The notes: generated by a model from the sequence alone, not told the origin. A stretch of 64,000 nucleotides of DNA from Corbicula japonica (GCA_038501625.1 JAZAYU010000008.1:12550620-12614619); one strand, 5' to 3'; shown: positions 11,018 through 22,389, numbered from the stretch's first letter. Translations and numbers: made by a program.

Positions 11018-11234
11018 GAATCGCCACATTCAGAAAAAACAGCCTCCCAACACAGTCAAGAAGAAGAGAGTGAGAGAGCATGGTTAATAAAATGATCAGT
11101 TTCAAAAGAGACACCACTAACAATAAACAAAAATGAGAACCCGAGGGGTTACCGCCTTGGAACGGTCAGTGGCAAATCAAATTGCCACTGAGGGTATAAA
11201 CCAGGTTCTAGGGTGCACCAACCTCACACTTGCC
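11018..11234 (-). mobile_element. Naiad terminal repeat, right arm of an inverted pair
   Basis: Opposite-orientation copy starting GAATCGCCACATTCAG. It passes through GCATGGTTAATAAAATGATC and AACGGTCAGTGGCAAATC and ends after CACACTTGCC. With the preceding copy it makes an inverted repeat (arms about 10866-11017 and 11074-11234, spacer about 56 bp). Confidence 0.85.
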
Positions 11235-11294
11235 GAACTTACTGAAAATAAACTTTTACAAGAAAAATAATGAAAAAAGACTCGAAGGTGTTTT

Positions 11295-11460
11295 AAAAGA
11301 GTGAAATATGCATATCAGTAATTGCCACACTCACAAAACACAGAGAAGGAGAATGCTTGTTATAAATATTTCAATTCAAATAAGTGGCCATAAATAATTA
11401 ACGAAAACGAGAACGCTAAGGGTTAAAGCCTTGGAACGGTCAGTGGCAAAACAAATTGCA
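11295..11460 (-). mobile_element. Naiad terminal repeat fragment
   Basis: Starts GTGAAATATGCATATCAG and ends AACGGTCAGTGGCAAAAC. A more diverged copy that lacks the purine expansion. Confidence 0.75.
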
Positions 11461-12170
11461 TTTTAAAACTGTATATAAATATATAATTAATATACATGTA
11501 ATCATCCAGTCGAAAATGCCACATAAAAAAGAGTTGAAAATAAGTAATCTAAGACAGTATGGTAATAAATAAGTCGTAAAATGAATTCTGCTAACATAAA
11601 AAATGCTATAGGTTGTTTACTTATATCAAGAAAAAAACACATCCAGAAAACACTGCTTCCATAGCTAGGCAGCAATAAAAGTTAAAAAAAAAACCGGAAA
11701 ACACAACTTCCTTAAATAGCTTAAACTAAAGCGAAAGAGATCAGCAATTTTTAATGTGGCCAAATAAAAAACGCAGCCATTGAACGAAAAATTGACCCAT
11801 GATCAAATTACATACAAACATACCCAACAAAAAAATTCTGCACACAAGTGTTCTTTTGCGATTTTTTAATGAATCAAATGACTGGTATACATACTTGCAT
11901 TTGTCCGAAGACTAATTGTTTGAAAACGGAATAAAAAATTGGTTGGTAAATAACCAAAAATATCAGTTTGAGTATGAAAGGGGTATACCGTCAAAAGTTG
12001 CAAAATCTGATGTATCAAGTTAGAGGTGTGAAATCTATGCAATCATCTGTTTAAAAGCAATTATAAGCATGTACTGTGATGATGGCAAAGGGTATTAATC
12101 AAAAGTCGATGCCACACTAACCAACTGGACGTATTTCAATAACAAGACATAACACGTGCAGTTGGTCAGC
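11461..12170. other. no gene seen
   Basis: AT-rich, with the possible upstream remains of the Tc1-like relic that follows. Nothing else supportable. Confidence 0.35.
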
Positions 12171-12172
12171 TA

Positions 12173-12304
12173 GTTGATCTACCTGGTATTCTTGTTAACG
12201 AATGGAAACTTATTCCAAAATTGAAAATGCATCGACTCAAGAACTCCGTGAGACGGCGCTTGGAAGAATGCCGGATTCATCGTGGTGGATTTAATCACAA
12301 TTAG
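12173..12304 (+). pseudogene. Tc1/mariner-like transposase C-terminal relic
   Basis: A 43-codon open stretch ends at TAG with the pattern L..EW..IP...........SVRRRLEEC...RGG. This is the shape of the extreme C-terminus of Tc1-like transposases, where the usual pattern is EW..IP..L...SM.RR......GG.T.Y. The catalytic DDE region is not recognisable upstream, and I did not identify terminal repeats. A short relic, identified by pattern only. Confidence 0.42.
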
Positions 12305-13326
12305 TGTAGTGATTTTTACAACTTTTGTGCAGTAACCCCCAATAACTTTATTACTGAATTGCTTATAAAGTAGTAATCAAATTTTATTTCTGACTTTTTA
12401 CATTTTTAAGTTTGAATTGCTGTTTTATTTTATATGTATCATTTTGTTGTGTTTGGTGAAATTAAAAAGATATTTTATAAAATGTCCAAGTGTGCAAAAC
12501 TTATTTTGCGGAGTATATATTCAGCAGATCGTTGTGGTCGCAGTATTCAATTGAGCTTGAATAAAATGATATTTGAAACACATGCTTGGCTACGATGCCA
12601 TTTATCAACAGTGATTGCTCTCTTAAAGCGATAAATCATTTACTATCTTCACGTTTAATTGGTGTCTTAAAAAAGGGTCTAAACATTTCTAGATTTATAG
12701 TTTTTCAGTGAAAAAAAAACTTAGAAGGGAAGCTTGTGGTTTTAAATATTTATTATATCGACTCGTATGGGCGAAAGATCTCAAAACTCAAATCAGTTAC
12801 TTATACTGTATATCGTTTTAACTGTGGTCCATGTATGTGTACGTGTGTCCAATTCAAATATCAGGACAAGTTAAGTTATTTTCGGACTTTTTAAATAACT
12901 ACCAAAATTAACCGAACGGTTTTCAATACATCGCAGATCTTCCCAGAATAATGAAAATTAATCATAATTACAACCTCTTTATCTAAGAACGTCATTAAGG
13001 CATTAAGAACTTGATGAAATTTCTTATATACGTAAAATAAGTAAAAGAAGTTTAAAAATATAAATAAAATATAAACAACAAAAATGTTCTTTATGCAATA
13101 AAATTGTTCATGGACAGTAATGGAAATACATAATACTGTCCATGCCGCCTTGCCCCGGGATGAGCGCAAATCAATATTTACACAAATAAACAGTACAATC
13201 GCCATCCATCCCAAACGATGTATGCATATGGCGGTGAACATGGAACATTCAATGCGGTAATTTTGAATTTAAAACCATTCCATGTTCAGCGGCGAATGGT
13301 TACCAGATAAAAGCATAGGTTTGCCC
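12305..13326. other. no gene seen
   Basis: AT-rich DNA with chance ORFs (12434-12634 plus, 12891-13241 minus). A small imperfect palindrome surrounds GTGAACATGGAA / TTCCATGTTCAGC at about 13212-13305. No supportable gene. Confidence 0.35.
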
Positions 13327-13329
13327 TAA

Positions 13330-13873
13330 AGGGGCCGTCACATTATGACGTTCTGGTCGACGTTCTCTAACCGTTTCAATCGTTCACTTTTTGAGCGTTC
13401 TAGAATGAAGATGACAGATCTGGCGTGTTATTAACGTTTAGTCTAACGCAACACTAGCGTGTGTCTAACGCACTAAGCGTGTAACAGCGACCATGTAAGC
13501 AAACCTTAAAACCAATAGCATGTTCTCACGTGGCATAGGCGATTTCTAACAACCAAGTAACGCTTTAGTAACGACTGACTCGCGATTGCCGAACGCGTGC
13601 AACGCTCGACGAACGTTAGTAAAACGTTCCACGAACGTTCTTAAACGTTCTTCAGCGTTTTAAATTATACCTTGAAGAACGCTGGTCTCAGTGGAAATTT
13701 GTTCAAAATTTGTTTTCCGGACCAGCGTTCTCCGCCGTTTCCCGGCGATCAACGACGTTCACTAGCGTTCACACAACGCACTTCCGGCACAATCCAAGCA
13801 ACCATGGACGACTAACAACGTTTCCTCAAACGTCGTAGAACGCTGGCCAGATCGTCATGGTGTGACGGCCCCA
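13330..13873. mobile_element. Harbinger-like MITE with TAA target duplication, AACGTT-rich
   Basis: The ends are imperfect inverted repeats: GGGGCCGTCACA..ATGACG on the left, and its complement CGTCAT..TGTGACGGCCCC on the right. TAA flanks both sides (13327-13329 and 13874-13876). A 3-bp TWA duplication is the hallmark of PIF/Harbinger insertion. The interior is non-coding and unusually rich in CG and in AACG/CGTT words (AACGTTC, CGTTCT, AACGCT in many places), unlike the AT-rich surroundings. It is probably a non-autonomous derivative mobilised in trans. Confidence 0.7.
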
Positions 13874-13876
13874 TAA

Positions 13877-14416
13877 ACAAGTAAACAATGGGCAAAACTA
13901 AACAGACTTGAATTTTACAGGGGATCGAGAATATAAATCCTACATATCACAGACAACGCCAAAGGCAAATTAAACAAGCAGGATATACATCTCGGCGTGA
14001 CTGAACAATAAAAAATGGAAAAAAAATTGTATAACCTTTTTTCGACTTTCTTCTGAATATAGATACATTCGGAAGAGTATTGATTATATTTTTTATTAAT
14101 TTATGAATTCATTTATGCAGAAGTATGTTTTTCTTGTATAGGTCAAAAGCCCTTTTGAGGTCTTTAAATAATGTTCCGACAATTTTTTTCCGAGTGATCA
14201 TCTTTTTAACTAAGAATCTAATGTTCTCACTTATATTTAATAAATTTTATGCTTGGTGACACTAATACTGTTTCTTTAAATCAAGATTGTGTGATTTAAA
14301 TCATACAGCTGCCTTGACAACATGTAGATACCCGGATTCTATCACCGGTTCCTCAATTAAATCGAGCTTGTTTGCTTAATAATAATTATGGCTTTGTTTG
14401 TGCGAGATTTAAATCT
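13877..14416. other. no gene seen
   Basis: AT-rich sequence without recognisable features. Confidence 0.4.
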
Positions 14417-14657
14417 TACAAAAAGTGAAATATGCACATCAGGAATGGCCACATCCAGCTGACACAGCCTCCCCACACAGCAAAAAAGGTAGAGAGGAAA
14501 ATAGAGTATGGTTTTACAATAATCAGTTTCAATATGGACGCCCCAAACAAATAACGAAAGTGAGAACCCGAGGGGTTACCGCCTTGGAACGGTAAGTGGC
14601 CAAATAATTTGCCACTGGGGGTTTAAACCAGGTTCTATGGTGCATCAACCTCACTAA
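14417..14657 (-). mobile_element. Naiad terminal repeat fragment
   Basis: Runs from AAAAAGTGAAATATGCACAT through GAGAACCCGAGGGGTTACC and the diverged hairpin AAGTGGCCAAATAATTTGCC to GGTGCATCAACCTCAC. No GA expansion. Confidence 0.8.
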
Positions 14658-15504
14658 ACAATCATGCATCTTATAAGATAAATTGCAGTGTTAAATCATG
14701 TGCAAAAACGTATGGGACAAAGTACCCAGAAAAACCGACAAATCAAAAGACAGTCTGCAATGTGCATAGAACTATAACCTGCAGTAACATACCTAATTAG
14801 TTGGGGTCAGTTCATTCCTTGTTTATAGTTAAAATATCTTTTGAAACCTGTATACATCAGGTGTATGCAAATGACAAGGGATCTGAAATCAAATTTTGTA
14901 TATCAGTTCACACTGAAGGCAAAATATGGGCTTGTGTACAAATGTTTTATTTTGTAATACAATCTGTCTATAATTCGATTTATTCGTCTGTCGTCTGAGA
15001 AATAACAAAGAAACAAACACAAACGTATTACGTGATATTTTTTTAAATACATATTCAATTACTTCTTGGCTATAAAAATAAGTTTGATAATATTCTCAGA
15101 ACTACTGGCAAAATGTTACTTTATTTAGTTTGGTTTTCTCGTTTAGGGCAAACACATTCTTTTATCTGGCGACCTTCCGCTTCTGAACATGGAATGGTGT
15201 TAATCTGAAAATACCGCAAGGAAGGTTCCATATTCACCATCTTATGCATACCATCGTCTGGGATGGATTAAAATTGTAATGTTTATTGGTTCGCGTGGCA
15301 AGCGAGTTCCGGACATATACGCTACGCCATCATAAGAATATAATAACCAAAATTTCATAAGCCCTAAAATAACCTCTCTGCATGTCTGGTGATTAACCCA
15401 TCGAGATTTGATTTTTATGCTTACCACTTTGTTTACCCGACTATGCCGGTGGTTCAAGGGTTTATAAAAGGTTTTCATGAAAATCTTGAACATAGAATCT
15501 AGAT
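14658..15504. other. no gene seen
   Basis: AT-rich; short ORFs at 14801-14998 (plus) and 15242-15529 (minus) show no family signature. Confidence 0.35.
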
Positions 15505-15948
15505 CTGTACCTCTTGTCACTACCATCATGTTCTTGCTGATTAGACTTCAGGGGCTCTGGTCTTAGTAAGTGACACTGAGTACCCACCTGTTGGCTTAAT
15601 AATAATATTGGCTTCATATGCTTTATGATGTGTGTGCTTTTGCATGCAACATTGTCCAGTTGATCGGTGGGTTAGAGCTTATTTACCAAGACATCTTGTA
15701 CTTGTTTGTTCACGTGAGAAACTGTTGGGGCAATTGTGAAGTTGGTGCTCCATAGGACCTGATTTAAATCCTAAGAAAATTATTTTGCGCCTGATCGCTG
15801 TAATGCGGTAACCTCTCGGACTCAACTTTCCGTTAATTGTTTGTGGTGTCTTTTTGGAATTGGTCGATTCCCATGCTTATTTTCCTTTCTGTGGCTGTGT
15901 CTTCTGGATGTTGGCATTCCTGATATACATATGTCACTTTTTCCAGTA
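15505..15948 (+). mobile_element. Naiad terminal repeat, diverged copy
   Basis: Plus-strand sense blocks include ATCATGTTCTTGCTGATTAG, TTTTGCATGCAACATTGTCC, AGTTGGTGCTCCATAGGACC and ATTCCTGATATACATATGTC. Many substitutions, and the hairpin has been lost, so this is an older copy. Confidence 0.75.
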
Positions 15949-17152
15949 CCTCACATGTAAGGGGAAGTAATCATATGGAAAGTACATGATATACCGAGTT
16001 TGGGATTATCTTTCTTGTTACAACACTTGAAAGAAGGGAGATTACCGAAGCGTTGATTCGATATAAAACGCTACCATTACACTTTCTTGTTCGGAATCAA
16101 TAAGTTCACGTCTTTCTTAAGCATTACAGTTTACATAGTTAGATTTCGACCCGTGATCTGTGACCTTTCGGACAAATCACTGTTATCGTATTCTTAACAG
16201 GTAAAGTGCGTCAATTTTTGTGAGTGACCTATTCAGTTTACATAACTTACAAGATAAAGATACACATTGCGATTTTTAAATCATTTTATGTCCATTAATG
16301 ATGCAATAGCTAAGTGGTTAAGATCTGATACAAAAGATAACGAGTTAAATTCCAACCGTGTTTGTTTTGTTATTGTTTGTTTTTCCTTTGCCTTTTGTTA
16401 TATACACTACATGAATATTATTAACTTATAATTATTTATTTAAGTTGTTTTATGTTTATACTTTATTCAATTGCTTTATGCATGTTTTTTCAATTTAATA
16501 TTAACGGTCTCTTGTCTTCCATTAAAACTCCTCTGTTCGGAGTGCAGCTTTGTAGTTAAATCCCATAGGTTTCAACTCTTTCCGTAGGTAAGATTTGCTT
16601 CATGTAAACCCTATTTGTTCTTCCAAGGCGGTATTCTTCAGAGTCGGTAGTACCTTTTGGTGCGTTTATATTGAGATTATAGTTCTGCGAACTTCCGTCA
16701 AAACTGTCAATCTTCATACTGTTTTGACTGATTCAGCACTTCATTAAAGAGTCACTGTCGCCTGTGAGCGCTGACATTCCGTCGACCGTTCAAGATAATG
16801 AAATCTAAATTTCATTCTATTTCTCCAATTTACAAATGTATCTCTTACTCATTCGATGGATATCTAAAAATTGATGAAGACATTCATTTAAAACACATAT
16901 GTTCTGGAGACACAGTTGTGTAAAGGGTTTCGCTAGTAGAATGTGTGACCTATTACATTTACATACAGATTATTCGCTGAAGAAAAAGAACTGAACCTTC
17001 TATTTCACCTGCAGGGAAGACAGTTTTCAATCACCATACTTAGTCATGTGACATACAGCCCGTGGAAAGTTTTTTTTTAATTTCCAATTAATAAATAAAA
17101 TTTTAAGTGAATAATCTGTGTATTATCATTTTTTAATGAAAAATAACTAACT
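15949..17152. other. mostly featureless flank
   Basis: Apart from the small ORF at 16556-16717, I see no gene or repeat here. It ends at the target site of the Harbinger-like element. Confidence 0.35.
16556..16717 (-). CDS. small uncharacterised ORF (53 aa), possible exon
   Basis: I do not recognise this. On the minus strand an ATG at 16717 opens 53 codons ending at TAA 16556, beginning MKIDSFDGSSQNYNLNIN and rich in polar residues. A second frame over the same DNA reads LRKELKPMGFNYKAALRTE before a stop, so the amino-acid composition looks protein-like in two frames. There is an AG shortly before the ATG that could act as a splice acceptor. It may be the terminal exon of a host or transposon gene, or chance. 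Confidence 0.2.
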   Translation of the reverse strand: MKIDSFDGSSQNYNLNINAPKGTTDSEEYRLGRTNRVYMKQILPTERVETYGI

Positions 17153-18049
17153 TAAAGGCCTCCTCACACATAGGCAAATCCATTCAGCGCAGCCCGACGA
17201 ATGGGGTAAATTTGTCAATACTTGCGAATTTTGAACGAAACTTTTCGAAAATTTATTACATAATTTGAAATATAACGAAAGGCAAACGTAGTTTTGCGCA
17301 CGCTTCCGATGCAGTCCGTTGCTTTACGAAAGAGTATTTCCGCATCCGACCGTTAACGGACGCTAAACAAGACTGAAGAAAACCAAGTGGGTCAAATTTC
17401 AGTTCTTTTCTTAAATTAAAATTCGTGAGTATAATTTCTTGTATTAGTATAATTACGTCTCTTGTAGGCATATTTTTTTTTAAATTTTCCATTTCTTTGC
17501 TTGCTGTGCTGTAGCGCCTGATAATGATAGTCATTGTATCCTCTAAGCTGCGACCTCTCCTCCATCTCCCAGGTCTCCTCATCTATCCTAATTGTCAACC
17601 AGTGCTTTCTGCATAATGGAGTACCTCATCCTTATGTTGTCCAGAATACAGATCTTGACAATCAGCTTCTCTGTAAATGAACTGTGGTTCTTCTTTGAGA
17701 TGAATATCATAAATAACCGAAAACAAATTTTACTATGCGTAGAAATCTAACGTGAACATATTTCTTTTAAAAATGAAATTAAAGTCAGACTGCGATAGGT
17801 CGAACTCGGTTGTTGTGGTTGAATTTATCCTTTTCGAACAATTTTAATGTACCGAGAAATAATGATCTGTGCTCTGTAAGTAAATATTCTTGTTTAAGGG
17901 AGTATTTAGATTGAAATTTTTATTACCGGAAAAGAAACTGGAACATCTGGCAATTAAAACAAATAACAGTCCCTGCAACAGTCAGTGAAGTTTGACTGTA
18001 TGTTTTGTTTCGCCAAATAACGAAAATAATCCAGAATCAGCTTCCTACC

Positions 18050-18125
18050 GTGACCACACACCGTGAACTTATAAATATAGACTGTGTCGACAAAGCCAGT
18101 AAGATGATGCTAAAAAGCCATAATG

Positions 18126-18165
<40 letters not shown>

Positions 18166-18480
18166 GTAGAAAAAGAATAATAAGTAGAAGAAGAATAAGA
18201 ATATCAGATAGCAGAGCTGGCAGGCTTTCTGGTGGTTATGTGTTTGCAATCAATGGCAGCAACACAACTCATTAGATCAACTTCTTATTGAAACCATCAA
18301 CCACTTGTTTCCGTTCTTCAGGTGTAAAGGGAGCTGTTATAGTCTCATCAACATGTTCCCGTCAAATACCTTTGCGTAATAAAAAAAATTCCTCTGACTA
18401 CTTCAGAGGGTTTTCTCAGCAACCGGCCTGCTGCAGTTTTCTCCAGATGGGACGAGCTCAGGCTCCACGTCTACACGGCC
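18050..18480 (-). pseudogene. Harbinger DDE transposase relic
   Basis: On the minus strand, DETITAPFTPEERKQVVDGFNK is followed after a frame shift by AAIDCKHITTRKPASSA. This matches the Harbinger arrangement TPEEW..V..GF....NFP.C.GAIDGKHI..P..SGS around the first catalytic Asp. The segment that should read YNYKG..S is replaced by a (ATT)n expansion, after which LLAL and DVG-like text (18050-18115) is frame-shifted. Several stops are present, so no active enzyme is made. Confidence 0.65.
18123..18165. repeat. (AAT)n microsatellite
   Basis: About 14 uninterrupted AAT units (plus-strand sense) at the position of the transposase NYK codons. Confidence 0.95.
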
Positions 18481-19211
18481 TCTAATAAACCTGTAAATGT
18501 TTATTTGTTTTGGGGAGACTTATTGGCGAGCCACAGCAGCTACATACTTTATCGTCAAGCGATGTATAACTTCCATTCTGAAGAAGGAATAACTTTAAAT
18601 ATCGGCATTTTGCATCATCGTTTTACTTATGAAAATAAACTGTTCATATACTTAAAACTACTCAAGATGCGTTATGATTCGTATGTCTTATTTACCCTTA
18701 GTAAAAATTCGTATGCCAGCGTGTGTCGTTCGTTTTAAGAACGTCAACCAATCGCTACAATTTGCTTTCATTCGCCATGAAATTTCGAATTCAGTTAGCT
18801 GCAATACGTTATTATTCGCTAGGTTTCGCAAACTGTCGCAAAGATTCGTCATGAGATCGCTCTCGATCGCTTGATATGCAAATTAGTTGATCCGGCACGG
18901 ATAACTTGCGAACTCTAACGCAAGTTGACGAAAGCTATGCGAAGGCTTTGCGATTGTTTAACGTATTGAAACGAATGTAATACGAATCACAGACGAAACT
19001 TTTATTCGCCACAATTTTTTGAACATGTTCAAAATTTTCTGACGAACTAGCCTAATCGCAACCATTGGTAACGCTCATAAACGCACTCATACGAACACTA
19101 CCAACGATGTACAACGTACATATACGAATATGAACGAATACTGCTCAAGTACTATTCGCCAGAATACGCAAGTTGACGTTGGGGGGCTTTCGCCTATGTG
19201 TGAGGAGGCCT

Positions 19212-19709
19212 TAAAGGCTGGGAAAAAACGAAACAGTTTCCATGGGGTAAAACCTTCATCTAATACAAAAAATCAACAATTAATACATTGACCTAAAAAT
19301 TGATTGAGGTATCATATCACCAAAACCCATTATTTCATCTCAACAATGCCGAATGACATTGAGTACAATGCTTTTAGTGCATCGTTTCAACTGAAGACTA
19401 AGCCCTTCTTGATCTCGCACTTGTATTCCACACCAAACGTAATAAACATTATATCATATTTTCCATCAATACATACAAAGAAAGTACATAAATTCATCGA
19501 TAAATTTCAAAATAAGTTTGTTGGTTGGTCGGTCGGTCGGTTGGTTGATTGGCATACTTAATTTTACATGGAAAATCTTCTGTCACGTGACATGTTGATT
19601 ATGACCGCTAAATTTTTACCTCGAATCGTTTTGAGATAATTTTATGGAAATTAAATAATAAACTGTCAGTTTCAAGGGGAATTTTGTGCGAAAAGTGTAG
19701 TATTATATT
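19212..19709. other. flank and probable LINE 5' leader
   Basis: 19212-19560 shows nothing recognisable. About 19560-19709 precedes the LINE ORF1 start and is probably its untranslated leader; the exact 5' end is not visible. A short GGTTGGTTGGTCGGTCGG run lies at 19519-19537. Confidence 0.35.
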
Positions 19710-21506
19710 ATGCCAAAGAGTAAACGTTATGAGAGATGGAGTAGTGGTAGTGAAAACGATGATAAATTGAACAATAGCAAATTTTCAAGGCGGGATTTAA
19801 GGGATTGCCACAGTCCTCCCAATCCTATTCATCGATAAAATAAAAATCACCAAATCTCAGTAATGGCAAAATGCCATTCAATGAAACTTTGCATAAATGA
19901 AGGTTACTAATGTATCTTTATTTTGCATACAGTAAGACAACTTAGAAAAGTAAAGAAACAAAGCTAGACCTAAAAATTCCTTGAATTCTATTTACATTAA
20001 TTCACACAAACTAGGCAATGCAGAACATAATTTTAAATTCCCTCGTGAGCGCAATGATACTGACAAGAAAATGTTGTGTACTTTGTAAAAAACGTTCAAC
20101 TATTTAAAGAGAAATCAGTGATTGTCATCCGTTTACGCGACCAGGAAATTGAAGGTCAAACACACTTTTACTAATATCTCGTAAAGTTTACATAAGTAAA
20201 TCATGAGGACACAATAAATTGTTGTCAGTGTTATATTACTCATGTGGGCATTTAAAATGATGTTTTGTGTTCTTTAGTTTTTGTGAATTTATGTAAATAG
20301 AAGTTAAGGGAATTTTTAGATCTCGCTATTTTTCTTTACTTTTCTAATATGTCTTACCATCTGTAAAATAAAGATACATTAATAACATACACTTGTGCAA
20401 AGTTTCATTTAACAGCATTTTGCCGTTATTGAGATTTTGATAATTTTCTTTTTATCGATGAATAGAATTGGGAGGAGTGTGGCAGGCCCTTAACAAAGAA
20501 TGGACAAAGATCTACCTGTGAGGTACCAGTAAGTGAGATTCTAAGTCAGACTTACTCAATATTATATAGTGATCAAACAGACCAAGCCGTTGATAAAAAC
20601 TGCACTAGCTCCCCGAAAATGAAAGGTTCGGCGGTAACACAGAAAGTTCCGACCCCACCGAGGGCTGGTGTGCCTAATACAGAAAGCCAATCAGCGGCAG
20701 GAAGTGACAAAATTGCGTTAGACTTATCAAAGAAACTAGATTCGTTAATAAGTGCAGTTGCTGACTTAAAAAAGGGCCAAGATAGCATGAGATGCAGCTT
20801 TGAGGCAAAAATTGATAATCTTCGCACCGAACTCATTGCAAATATTGACAGTAAGGTGAGAAATTTACGTGACGAGTTGTCAATAGACCTAAATAAAGAG
20901 AACTGTCGAATTGATAGGGTCTTAACTACTATTGAATCATTGCAAACACGCATTGATGCGGTCGAGAGATCACGTATCCCTTCGGGTGATGAAAGTGGAG
21001 CACCTAGTGTAAATACTGGTTTACGTCACCGCCGAGACGATCACCGCGGTTACCAGGGTAATCCGCTAGACGACCCAGATATCACAATTACTGTAAACGG
21101 GGTTCCTGTCACAGAAAACGAGGATTTGATCATAACGGCAAATGAAATAATTGACGCCCTCGGAGATGAGGTTTCATCAAATGTTCTTGTAACAGCATCC
21201 AGGCTAAAAACACGTTTACCCAACAGGCCGGGTCTAGTGAAAATAAGTTTTCAAAATGTGCACGAAAAAATTCTTGTCCTACGAAACAAAATGAATGTAA
21301 AAGATTCCGTTAAATACAAAAATTGTTTCTTGAAGAGCAGTAAATCACACGTAGAGCGTTTAATTGAATTAAATGCCCGTACCATTCTGAGAAATCTACC
21401 TGACGGCAAATCTCTACGAGTGGATGCAAACGGACGCATCAAACAACGTATACAGCATGATCAACAAGATGCCCATCAACAAGATGCCCATCAACAGATG
21501 GAATAG
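19710..21506 (+). pseudogene. LINE ORF1 (coiled-coil RNA-binding protein) split by a MITE
   Basis: ORF1 of a non-LTR retrotransposon. It starts at ATG 19710 (MPKSKRYERWSS), is interrupted after 29 codons by a 689-bp insertion plus a TTAA duplication, and continues from 20494 to a TAG at 21504-21506. Taking out the insertion and one TTAA restores the frame exactly. The protein has a heptad-rich coiled coil (LDSLISAVADLKKGQDSM onward, about 20720-20970). A basic RNA-binding-like domain follows (ASRLKTRLPNRPGLVKISF, about 21190-21430), as in transposase_22/L1-type ORF1 proteins. It ends in a short repeat (HQQDAHQQDAHQQ). ORF1 coats the RNA in the retrotransposition particle. The rest of ORF1 is open, so the MITE may be its only lesion. 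Confidence 0.75.
19801..20489. mobile_element. fold-back MITE with about 220-bp TIRs and TTAA duplication
   Basis: The left arm (GGGATTGCCACAGTCCTCCC onward, to about 20015) is repeated as a diverged reverse complement at about 20275-20489. TTAA lies at 19797-19800 and again at 20490-20493. No ORF. TTAA is the piggyBac-type target, but the end bases GGG...CCC are not the usual piggyBac ones, so the superfamily stays open. Confidence 0.82.
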
Positions 21507-21524
21507 GAATTTTCCCGATCCGAT

Positions 21525-22142
21525 GAAATTTTGAAAGTCGCTCAACTTAATATTTGCGGCTGGACTAGAGAAAATAATGAATTACGCGCAGCAATTATTC
21601 GTTCTATTGACGTCGATATATTTTGTTTATGTGAAACACATCTCGAAGGCCAAGAGTCAATTGATGTGCCTGGGTATGTTTCATAAGGATTTAACCGAGT
21701 GCAGTTACACAGAAATGCCCCAAAACCTTCTGGAGGTGTAGGGATACTTGTTAAACAGAACATTGCTGAGAATTACGCTATTACAATATGTGATAAGAGT
21801 TATGATGGAATACTGGGTATTAAATTCGTATATGAACCAAGTAACTATGAATTTATTTTGTTCAGTGTTTATTTACCCCCTGATAACTCCTCTAGGGGCA
21901 GAGACGCACAAGGATTCTTTACTCATTTACTTTCGCAAATGTATATACATGGTGAGGCGGATGATATCCTAATTTCGGGTGATTTTAACTCACGGATAGG
22001 ATCATTAAGTGACAGTTCTTGTGATATAGATACTTTGCCGGTTAGAAATGTACTAGATAAAAGTATAAATAGCCATGGTCATGACTTTTTGGAATTTCTG
22101 AATGACTCTCGACTCTGTGTACTCAATGGTAGATTTTCCCCT
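21525..22142 (+). pseudogene. LINE ORF2 5' half: APE endonuclease, N-terminal part
   Basis: In the same frame as ORF1 and beginning a few codons after its TAG, this reads KVAQLNICGW, FCLCETHLEG, GGVGILVKQN, LFSVYLPPDN and ILISGDFNSR, the ordered landmarks of an APE-type endonuclease. A TAA at 21684-21686 interrupts it. There is no in-frame ATG between the ORF1 stop and the first conserved motif, so translation would need readthrough or reinitiation at an upstream overlapping codon. The domain is cut at NGRFSPVK by the Naiad insertion and resumes at about 26595. Confidence 0.8.
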
Positions 22143-22314
22143 GTAAAAAGGTGAAATATGCATATCAGGAATCGCCACATTCAGAAAAAACAGCCTCCCC
22201 ACACAGTCAAGAAGAAGAGAGGGGGAGAGAGCATGGTTAATAAAATAATCAGTTTCAAAAAAGACACCACTAACAATAAACAAAAATGAGAACCCGAGGG
22301 GTTACCGCCTTGGA
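22143..22314 (-). repeat. outer, truncated Naiad terminal repeat (pseudo-LTR)
   Basis: Reads AAAAAGGTGAAATATGCATA through GCATGGTTAATAAAATAATC to TTACCGCCTTGG, then stops at the start of a second copy. The purine tract is short (GAAGAAGAGAGGGGGAGAGA). Confidence 0.85.
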
Positions 22315-22389
22315 AAAAAAAGCAACATATGCATATCAGGAATCGCCACACTCAAAAAACACAGCCTCCCCACGCAGCGAAAAAGAAGA

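Larger units (their letters stand above)
17156..19211. mobile_element. PIF/Harbinger-like DNA transposon, 2.06 kb, decayed
   Basis: Perfect terminal inverted repeats begin AGGCCTCCTCACACATAGGC at 17156 and end with the complement at 19211. They are bracketed by TAA at 17153-17155 and 19212-19214. The sub-terminal regions (17220-17350 and 18670-19190) are rich in CGAA/TTCG and AACG words. The interior contains a recognisable but broken Harbinger transposase (18050-18480, minus strand) and a (AAT)n run. The 3-bp duplication, the TIR and the transposase relic agree on the superfamily. Confidence 0.82.

Noticed and set aside
12434..12634. 66-aa ORF on the plus strand
   Set aside because: No family signature, no splice sites fitting a model, and AT-rich codon use like non-coding DNA.
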